A DNA stretch of 64,000 nucleotides from Aquibacillus kalidii (GTDB lineage: Bacteria; Bacillota; Bacilli; Bacillales; Amphibacillaceae), in assembly GCF_014280935.1 (NCBI RefSeq), contig NZ_JACLZI010000056.1, positions 186,001-250,000 of the forward strand. Reading direction: 5' to 3'. Positions 63,718 through 64,000 of the stretch are shown here, piece after piece. The notes under the pieces are model-generated. The model was not told where the DNA came from. It made no database searches and worked only from the letters and a program-made list of their open reading frames with translations. Each line of letters begins with the position of its first letter. The stretch's first letter is position 1. The translations under genes were made by a program, and so were the position numbers.

Positions 63718-64000
63718 TTATTTCCTACCAGTTATCTTAATCAAACTCATCTGACTTTGGTTTAAAAACCGAATAGGCGCCATACTCGTACCTAATCCGC
63801 TGTCAAGATAAAGATATTGATCTTTGCCGATATCAAAAGTTCCTTTATCTAATTTAGGAAATAGTCCCTGATCCGGTGCAATTATTGCTCCAATCCATGG
63901 CAACCGGACTTGCCCACCATGTGTATGCCCACTTAAAATTAAATCAGCTGGGATATTAGTATATTTTTCTACGACATTAGGAGAATGGGATAACAGAATA
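63718..64000 (-). CDS. metallophosphoesterase, N-terminus cut by window edge
   Basis: The open frame runs off the right edge. SHSPN and GHTHGGQVRLPWIG are the C-terminal metal-binding motifs of calcineurin-like phosphoesterases (YkuE-type), followed by QYLYLDSGLGTS and PIRFLNQSQ as in that group. It probably acts on a membrane-surface substrate; the N-terminal signal or anchor is out of view. Confidence 0.87.
   Translation of the reverse strand, partial: ILLSHSPNVVEKYTNIPADLILSGHTHGGQVRLPWIGAIIAPDQGLFPKLDKGTFDIGKDQYLYLDSGLGTSMAPIRFLNQSQMSLIKITGRK

Overview
The window is low-GC DNA from a Gram-positive, probably spore-forming, member of the Bacillaceae, most likely an Oceanobacillus/Virgibacillus/Ornithinibacillus-type halotolerant bacillus. 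I infer this from strong AGGAGG-type ribosome binding sites with frequent GTG and TTG starts, RsbR-type STAS proteins, and B. subtilis-like operons and operators (mnt, gnt, lnrLMN, ydbST, yndM). No database search was possible, so family names rest on motifs, lengths and gene order that I recognise. Genes run off both edges: a histidine kinase on the left and a metallophosphoesterase on the right.

Layout. 1-7.9 kb: histidine kinase, an exact 95-bp tandem duplication, D-alanine aminotransferase, a P-loop kinase-like protein, an RsbR-type protein, an HpaB-type flavin monooxygenase and small genes, including a parvovirus-type phospholipase A2-like protein. 8-10.8 kb: a manganese ABC transporter behind two MntR-type operators. 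10.8-14.6 kb: an ArsR-type regulator with a perfect 10-bp inverted-repeat operator, followed by an ABC-2 exporter. 15-20.3 kb: CBO0543-type membrane protein, SDR, GAF-STAS protein, large beta-helix lipoprotein, and tRNA-Cys and tRNA-Tyr. 21.6-25 kb: an lnrLMN-like exporter. 25.4-30 kb: flavoprotein monooxygenase, aldehyde dehydrogenase and a CurA-type reductase. 30.2-32.2 kb: the ruins of a gluconate operon. Its GntR operator and gntK are intact, gntR is internally deleted, and the first 11 codons of gntP are joined to the last ~30 codons of gntZ. 32.3-36.4 kb: GGDEF/EAL protein, NAD(P)-binding reductase and CD3324-like protein.

36.6-44 kb is rich in small membrane proteins: further CBO0543 proteins, a pentapeptide-repeat protein, an M50 protease and a frameshifted anti-sigma relic. 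It also holds two cassettes in which a small XRE repressor is followed by integral membrane proteins. 44.3-50 kb: orphan glycine-betaine binding lipoprotein, divergent MATE/MerR pair with a 19-bp-spacer promoter, GNAT and two VOC proteins. 50-63.5 kb: many short membrane proteins (including a four-gene coupled operon with a 59-aa gene), YitT, a CorC-type protein, DUF1835, YndM-like, ydbST, GrpB and hypotheticals.

Two kinds of non-coding structure stand out. The first is arrays of a short constant core repeated every 21 nt with variable spacer: GGCACATA at 21.5 kb, TGACGCATTC at 63.0 and 63.6 kb, and RGATAT at 30.05 kb. The second is a dispersed 27-bp imperfect palindrome (GGGAC...GTCCC) with six full copies and one shortened copy. 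One copy supplies the C-terminus of a small protein, and two sit at the broken 5' end of the anti-sigma relic.
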